From the NCBI GenBank assembly GCA_937890485.1, contig CALBXN010000151.1:1-35853 (forward strand): DNA of 35,853 nt, written 5' to 3'. Below are positions 31,605 through 35,853 of this stretch, piece by piece. Source of the DNA: an uncultured Treponema sp. Its GTDB lineage: Bacteria; Spirochaetota; Spirochaetia; Treponematales; Treponemataceae. A program made the translations under genes and the position numbers. Each line of letters opens with the position of its first letter. Positions within the stretch are counted from its first letter, which is position 1. Below the pieces are notes generated by a model. That model had not been told where the DNA came from and did no database searches. It saw only the letters and a program-made list of their open reading frames with translations.

Positions 31605-31616
31605 TCCCAAAAGATA
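31605..31616 (-). promoter_or_regulatory. Weak -10 element of the Na/Pi gene
   Basis: On the minus strand TATCTT (31611-31616), then TTGGGA, then ATG at 31604. The geometry is leaderless, but GGGA could act as a poor ribosome binding site, so the assignment is uncertain. Confidence 0.25.
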
Positions 31617-31662
31617 CAGTAAAAGTTCTAAAATATCAATACTAGAATAAATCTAGAGGTTA

Positions 31663-31678
31663 TGGTAGAATTAACAAC
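31663..31678 (+). promoter_or_regulatory. Extended -10 promoter of the lipoprotein-YfcE unit, leaderless geometry
   Basis: TG-G-TAGAAT (-10 at 31666-31671), seven bases, then GTG 31679. AGAGG at about 31654 is too far to be a ribosome binding site. Confidence 0.45.
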
Positions 31679-32521
31679 GTGAAAAATAGTTTTTTTAGAC
31701 AAATTATATTTTTTGTTTTATTCATTTCTTTTGTTAGTTTTAATTCTTGTACAAAAAAAGAAGTTGTAGAAGAAATTCCTGTTCAAAAATGGACACCTGT
31801 TGAAAAGCATATTGCTCTTCTTTTTGGATACGGTTATAACGATAAAGCTTTTGTGGATTCAATTTGTTCTAAGTTAGCAGAAGAATACGGACTTGAAAAA
31901 GAAAATGGTTTAATTCTTCCATTAATTTATCCAGATGATTTTTTGGTAACAGGTTCTATAGCTAGAATTTCAAATTTATCTTCCATTGTAAAAGATAAAA
32001 ATTGTAGAGCTCTTATAACTTTAGGGGCTCCTGAATATACACATAGAGCTTTAGCAAAAATTCAAGATGAGAATTTAAATTGCACAGTAATTTCCTTATT
32101 TTCTCAAGATGATATTTTAGGAACAGAAGCTGGTTCTTTTTTAGTTTTTGATTTTGCAGAAGATGAACTTGTTTTGTCTGATGAAACTGAAGATGAATCT
32201 ATAACTGAATTTGAGGAAGAAGCAATAACATCATTGACAAATGATACTGAATTAAAACATCTTGATAAAATGAATTTTTTGGTTTCAAAAGTTGTTGAGA
32301 GTTTAAAAAATCCTTTGGAAATAAAAAATAAAGAGATTTTACAAGTCGCAACTGGAATATTTGGAAAAAACTGGGAAGTTTCATCTTTCCTTGACACAGA
32401 TACTGGATTGAGAGCAAAAAATCATTTTGTGTTAAATTATGTTGAGCCAGTTGTCGTTGAAGAACCTGAAGATGAAAAAGCAAAAGCAAAAAGTTTTTTT
32501 GAAAGGCTTGGCATAAAATAG
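31679..32521 (+). CDS. Lipoprotein resembling a periplasmic binding protein
   Basis: 280 residues with GTG start. Signal peptide with relaxed lipobox FNSC (Cys24). The mature part has an alternating alpha/beta pattern: HIALLFGYGYNDKAFVDSI, LAEEYGLEKENGLILPLIYP, SIVKDKNCRALITLGAPEYT, and CTVISLFSQDDILGTEAGSF. This resembles the BMP/DUF3798-type ABC substrate-binding lobes known in spirochaetes, but the second half (acidic, EDELVLSDETEDES) is less typical, so I leave it as a putative solute-binding or surface lipoprotein. The YfcE gene begins eight bases after it. Confidence 0.7.
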   Translation: MKNSFFRQIIFFVLFISFVSFNSCTKKEVVEEIPVQKWTPVEKHIALLFGYGYNDKAFVDSICSKLAEEYGLEKENGLILPLIYPDDFLVTGSIARISNLSSIVKDKNCRALITLGAPEYTHRALAKIQDENLNCTVISLFSQDDILGTEAGSFLVFDFAEDELVLSDETEDESITEFEEEAITSLTNDTELKHLDKMNFLVSKVVESLKNPLEIKNKEILQVATGIFGKNWEVSSFLDTDTGLRAKNHFVLNYVEPVVVEEPEDEKAKAKSFFERLGIK

Positions 32522-32529
32522 GAAATGAT

Positions 32530-33219
32530 ATGAATAGTTTAACTCAGCTTGCATCTAATTTAATTGGTTCCCAAGAAGATATTTTAGCTTTAGAAGAAAA
32601 ATCCTCTGCAAATATTCTTGTAATTTCAGATACTCATGGTGATTATGATGTTTTATGCGATATAATTGAAGAATTTGGTCATATTTCAGATGCACTTGTT
32701 TTTTGTGGCGATGGTGTTTGCGATATTTGTTCCTACATACAAGATTCCTATGTGGATGAATCTTTACAAGAACACTTACCACCAGTTGTTGCTATTGCTA
32801 AAGGTAATGGTGATTCTGAAAAAAATCAAATTATAAAACCAAAAACAAATGATCTTCCTGCAAGTCGAAAAATTATTACTGCTCCTAACAGTATTTCTTT
32901 TACAGTTGCAGGTCGAAATATTTTTGCTGTTCATGGTCATCGTTTTTCTGTTGATTATGGTTTAGAAAATCTTTCTTTAGCTGCACAGAATTTAGATGCA
33001 GATTTAGTTTTTTTTGGACATACACATCGTCCGTTTAGATACGAAGATTCAGGAACTCTTTATTTAAATCCAGGAAGTTGTTCTCGCCCAAGAGGTGGAA
33101 ATCCTGCAAGTTTTGCCTTTGTAAGTTTTCCAGGAATGAGAGAACGCTACGATGTTTCATTTTTTGGAATTCGTAGTGAATTATTTGGAAGATTTAGTTT
33201 TTATCCAATCAATTTGTAA
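32530..33219 (+). CDS. YfcE/MJ0936-family metallophosphoesterase
   Basis: 229 residues. Calcineurin-like phosphoesterase signatures: VISDTHGDYD (Asp34, His36), FCGDGVCDI, AKGNGDSE (GNxD-type), FAVHGHRF and FFGHTHRPF. Single-domain enzymes of this family hydrolyse phosphodiesters in vitro; physiological substrates are unclear. It has a 30-residue N-terminal extension (LTQLASNLIGSQEDILALEE). GGAAA serves as ribosome binding site. A terminator hairpin overlaps its stop codon. Confidence 0.92.
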   Translation: MNSLTQLASNLIGSQEDILALEEKSSANILVISDTHGDYDVLCDIIEEFGHISDALVFCGDGVCDICSYIQDSYVDESLQEHLPPVVAIAKGNGDSEKNQIIKPKTNDLPASRKIITAPNSISFTVAGRNIFAVHGHRFSVDYGLENLSLAAQNLDADLVFFGHTHRPFRYEDSGTLYLNPGSCSRPRGGNPASFAFVSFPGMRERYDVSFFGIRSELFGRFSFYPINL

Positions 33220-33238
33220 AATTATAAGTTGATTTTTT
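33207..33238 (+). terminator. Intrinsic terminator of the lipoprotein-YfcE unit
   Basis: AATCAATTT (33207-33215) pairs with AAGTTGATT (33226-33234; one G-U), followed by a run of six T (33233-33238). The stem includes the last codons of the gene and its stop lies in the loop. Confidence 0.75.
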
Positions 33239-33247
33239 GAATTATTG

Positions 33248-35665
33248 TTATTCGCTTTCTTCCTTTCGTAAAATTATTGAAGCAGGAAAGTTGTTTTCTG
33301 TAAATGACTGTGTTGATTCAAGATATTCTTCTGGTCCAATAACCTCGCCAATACTTTCTGAAGGTAAAGTTCTTTTTTCAGAAATTACTAAACCGAAAGC
33401 AAGTTTTTCAAATTCGGTAATTGGAATTGGTTTTGAAAAATAATAACCTTGAATCATATCGCATTTTGCATCTTTTAAGAATTCAACTTGATCTTTGTAT
33501 TCGATTCCTTCTGATACGGTTTTCATCTTTAATTTTCTCGCTAAGTCAATTACACTACGAACAATTGTATCGCTTTTGATAGAATCTGAATTTTCGCCAA
33601 TGAAAAATCCTCTGTCAATTTTAATTGTGTCAACAGGAATATTTTTTAAGATATTTAAAGATGAATATCCAGAACCAAAATCGTCAATAGAACAACTATA
33701 TCCTAAATCATGAATTAGATTGATGATATCAGAAAGAATTGTCATATTTTCAAAAACAACTGTTTCTGTAAGTTCTAATTCGATGTATTTGCTTGGAACT
33801 CCATATTTTCTACGAATTTCTTCAAATTTTCCTAAGAAAGCAAAGTCTTGTAAATATGCTCTCGAAAGATTTACGGAAATAACAATAGGATTTATACCTC
33901 TGTCTATCCATTGTCTTAAAAGATGACATGTTCTGTCAAAAACATAAAGATCTAAGTCTAAAATAAATCCGTTATTTTCAAACAATGGAATAAAATCATT
34001 TGGTGGAATTAAACCTCTTGTTGGATCAGCCCAACGAACAAGGGCTTCTGCTCCAGCAATTTTGTTTTGTACAATATCATATTTTGGTTGAAGATAAATT
34101 TGAAATTCTTCATTTTTAAGAGCAGATTTCATTCTATTTTCTATAATTTTATGATGAATCATGACGGTTAAATCCCATTCATCAAAAAATCCACAACGAA
34201 GATAAGAATCTTTAATTGGTTTTGCTGTTGAAAGTGCGATTGCACATCTATCATAGCAGGCTAGTAAGTCATATTTCTTTGTTTTTTCAACTGTTTTTTC
34301 TACACTATTTTCGATAGGGCAAATACCACATGTAAGATATATAAAAAATTTATCCTCATCATTTATATCTGTGTTGAAGGAGTTTATTTTTGTTGTCCAA
34401 GATTTTAATTTTTCTATACAAAGTTGGTCATTATCGTATTTAAGCAAAACTTTGAAATTATCAGAACTTGTTCTTGCAATGATTTCTTCAGGTTCTAGTA
34501 AACTTTTTATTGTGAAATAAACATAACGTAATGTTTCATCACCTTTTGCTCTACCAAATTTATCATTTACAATTTTGAATTGATAGATATCAACTGTAAT
34601 TACAGCGTACTTTATAGAAGTATTTGTGTTTATCAATTCCTCTGCTTTTCTTGTAAACCAATTTTGATTTCCTTCTCCTGTGATGGAATCTGTAAAAGCA
34701 ATTTGTCTTAAAACTTTGTGATTTCTGATTTGAAATAAAGATAATCCTACAATGAAAATTAATAAAATTATTCCCATTAATAAACAAAGAACTAGATATA
34801 AATATGTATGTCCAACATTCTCATCTTCCAGTACATTTGAAGGTAACATCGAAAATAATACCCAATCATTATATTTTATTGGTGTATAAACTGATGTAAA
34901 TTTATCTTTATATCTAAAAACACCTGTTTTACGCTCTTTGATAATACTTTCCATACGAGATTTTGCAAATTCCGCATTATCCCAACTTTTGTTAATTTCA
35001 TCGTAAATATTTTTTTCTGTGAAATCTTCGCTATCTGTTGAAATAACATAATTACCATTTTTATCAATAATTCTTGTAAAACCATTATTATTAAAAGCAT
35101 GAACTGCTAAATTCTCTCGTAATGATTTTACACTTTGAACTCCTAGTAAAACTCCAGTAATTTCATTGCCATTTTTTATTGGTGTAGAATAAACGATGAT
35201 ATTTTCGCCTGTTAATCTTGAAATCAAAATATCTGAAACAGTAGAATTACCTTTTAATGCTTCTTGAAAATATGTTCGTGAACTTACATTTATAGTTTTT
35301 CCATTTTCTGTATAGTTTCCATTAGGTTTAATAATTGCAATCCGAATTAAATTGTGTTTAATTCTTTCTGTTTTCAAACTTTCTGAAATTTCTTTACTTT
35401 CAAAATCTTTTGTAATTCCTATCATTGTTGAAATTGAATTTATTAAAACTTGATTTGTGTAAATTCGATTATCAATTGTTGTTGCAATTTGCTTATTTAT
35501 TTCAGAAAGGTAGTCATTGTTTTCTTTTACATGAGTTTCTATCATTTTTTTTGAATAATGATTCATAAGAAAAATTGCTGTACAAAATAGAATTAGAGTA
35601 CAAATTCCAGGAATGAGAAAAAAGCGTCGTTTTGTAGGAACTCTGTTTATTTTGTTCTTTTTCAT
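33248..35665 (-). CDS. CACHE-GGDEF-EAL protein: c-di-GMP phosphodiesterase with degenerate GGDEF
   Basis: 805 residues. Membrane helices at about 17-36 and 285-311 bracket an extracytoplasmic dCACHE sensor (SRTYFQEALKGNSTVSDILISR region, split over the fold). The GGDEF domain (about 325-475) has FGRAKGDETLRYV but its active-site loop reads RTSSDNF instead of RxGGDEF, so diguanylate cyclase activity should be lost. The EAL domain (about 530-790) keeps GAEALVRW, ELTET, DDFGSGYSSLN, IKIDRGFF and SEGIEYKDQ, so c-di-GMP hydrolysis to pGpG is expected. The inactive GGDEF may bind GTP as an allosteric site, as in known relatives. The promoter shows near-leaderless geometry. Confidence 0.93.
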   Translation of the reverse strand: MKKNKINRVPTKRRFFLIPGICTLILFCTAIFLMNHYSKKMIETHVKENNDYLSEINKQIATTIDNRIYTNQVLINSISTMIGITKDFESKEISESLKTERIKHNLIRIAIIKPNGNYTENGKTINVSSRTYFQEALKGNSTVSDILISRLTGENIIVYSTPIKNGNEITGVLLGVQSVKSLRENLAVHAFNNNGFTRIIDKNGNYVISTDSEDFTEKNIYDEINKSWDNAEFAKSRMESIIKERKTGVFRYKDKFTSVYTPIKYNDWVLFSMLPSNVLEDENVGHTYLYLVLCLLMGIILLIFIVGLSLFQIRNHKVLRQIAFTDSITGEGNQNWFTRKAEELINTNTSIKYAVITVDIYQFKIVNDKFGRAKGDETLRYVYFTIKSLLEPEEIIARTSSDNFKVLLKYDNDQLCIEKLKSWTTKINSFNTDINDEDKFFIYLTCGICPIENSVEKTVEKTKKYDLLACYDRCAIALSTAKPIKDSYLRCGFFDEWDLTVMIHHKIIENRMKSALKNEEFQIYLQPKYDIVQNKIAGAEALVRWADPTRGLIPPNDFIPLFENNGFILDLDLYVFDRTCHLLRQWIDRGINPIVISVNLSRAYLQDFAFLGKFEEIRRKYGVPSKYIELELTETVVFENMTILSDIINLIHDLGYSCSIDDFGSGYSSLNILKNIPVDTIKIDRGFFIGENSDSIKSDTIVRSVIDLARKLKMKTVSEGIEYKDQVEFLKDAKCDMIQGYYFSKPIPITEFEKLAFGLVISEKRTLPSESIGEVIGPEEYLESTQSFTENNFPASIILRKEESE

Positions 35666-35683
35666 GTTGTAAATATTTTAACA
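35666..35683 (-). promoter_or_regulatory. Extended -10 promoter of the phosphodiesterase gene
   Basis: On the minus strand TG-T-TAAAAT (-10 at 35675-35680), nine bases, then ATG 35665. No ribosome binding site is visible; the leader would be two or three bases. Confidence 0.4.
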
Positions 35684-35741
35684 TAGGAAAGAAATGCACG
35701 CAAATAAAAAATTTAGAAAATTGTTGATAAAGAAAAAATTA

Positions 35742-35770
35742 CTGACAAAATCCTGAAAAAATGCTAAAAT
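35742..35770 (+). promoter_or_regulatory. Promoter of the 3'-terminal gene (tyrS)
   Basis: CTGACA (35742-35747), a 17-base spacer ending in TGC, and TAAAAT (35765-35770): near-consensus -35 plus extended -10. A leader of about 24 bases follows, containing AGGAAGGA. This is the clearest leadered promoter in the window. Confidence 0.65.
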
Positions 35771-35800
35771 TCTTCTATTGTTTTATTAGGAAGGAAATTT

Positions 35801-35853
35801 ATGACTTTATACGAAGATTTACAATGGCGTGGATTAATTAAAGATGTTGCTGG
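35801..35853 (+). CDS. tyrS: Probable tyrosyl-tRNA synthetase, N-terminal fragment
   Basis: Only 17 full codons are present, reading MTLYEDLQWRGLIKDVA, cut by the window end. A short hydrophobic/acidic start followed by DLQWRGLIKD matches the typical beginning of bacterial TyrS (DLxxRGLI). AGGAAGGA sits seven bases before ATG. Too little sequence is present to show the HIGH-type motif, so the call rests on this N-terminus alone. Confidence 0.6.
   Translation, partial: MTLYEDLQWRGLIKDVA

Noticed and set aside
1..35853. tRNA, rRNA, CRISPR arrays, insertion sequences, phage genes
   Set aside because: Intergenic regions are all under 170 bases; none shows cloverleaf features, spaced repeats, transposase genes or terminal inverted repeats.

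Overview
The window is a gene-dense, AT-rich bacterial chromosome segment with 38 protein genes (two cut by the window ends), no rRNA or tRNA, no insertion sequence and no CRISPR array. It looks like an anaerobic spirochaete, most likely a host- or gut-associated Treponema. This is inferred from four things: an NADH-linked [FeFe] hydrogenase operon, several lipoproteins with relaxed lipoboxes (Ser before the Cys in two of four), second-messenger proteins of both the cAMP and c-di-GMP type, and the overall gene repertoire. The genus cannot be proved from sequence reading alone.

Layout. 1-4.5 kb: the C-terminal part of an S41 protease, a single-domain CBM48 protein divergent from metK, then nth, a MscS channel and slyX. 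4.5-9.6 kb (minus strand): a five-gene operon for a multimeric electron-bifurcating-type hydrogenase (NuoE-like subunit, HATPase protein, HndB-like subunit, NuoF-like HydB, HydA). 9.7-11.5 kb: an NlpC/P60 protein with a predicted beta-rich tail and a lipoprotein. 11.6-14.0 kb: an acyl-CoA ligase and rsmG. 14.0-19.6 kb: a TPR membrane protein, divergent from a two-gene wall operon (an unusual Hsp70-like/acidic-repeat/TM/LysM protein and a lytic transglycosylase lipoprotein). 19.6-23.4 kb (minus): two SH3 paralogues, an M48 metalloprotease lipoprotein and a CHASE2 adenylate cyclase. 23.6-25.9 kb (minus): uppP, an RsbT/RsbW-type ATPase, a DRTGG protein and a PHP phosphoesterase. 26.0-29.9 kb (plus): mazG, clpP, a GNAT acetyltransferase, a free-standing DbpA RNA-binding protein and an MBL hydrolase. 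29.9-35.7 kb: a Na/Pi cotransporter-PhoU protein, a lipoprotein with a YfcE-type phosphoesterase, and a CACHE-GGDEF-EAL phosphodiesterase. The window ends in the first 17 codons of what is probably tyrS.

How the parts connect. The hydrogenase operon would couple NADH and reduced ferredoxin oxidation to H2. The HATPase, DRTGG and PHP proteins at 23.6-25.1 kb belong to families that in other anaerobes are found beside such hydrogenases; here they sit 14 kb away, behind uppP, so this may be a regulatory module that has separated from its enzyme. A large share of the remaining genes concern the cell envelope: lipid-carrier recycling, peptidoglycan hydrolysis and binding, SH3 domains, a mechanosensitive channel and lipoproteins.

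The most striking non-coding signal is that about nine genes have no Shine-Dalgarno sequence, but have a -10 element, usually of the extended TGnTAnnnT form, ending only 6-9 bases before the start codon. This predicts leaderless or near-leaderless mRNAs alongside ordinary leadered genes. A second is a strong Shine-Dalgarno sequence separated from its start codon by a perfect 8-bp hairpin inside the hydrogenase operon.
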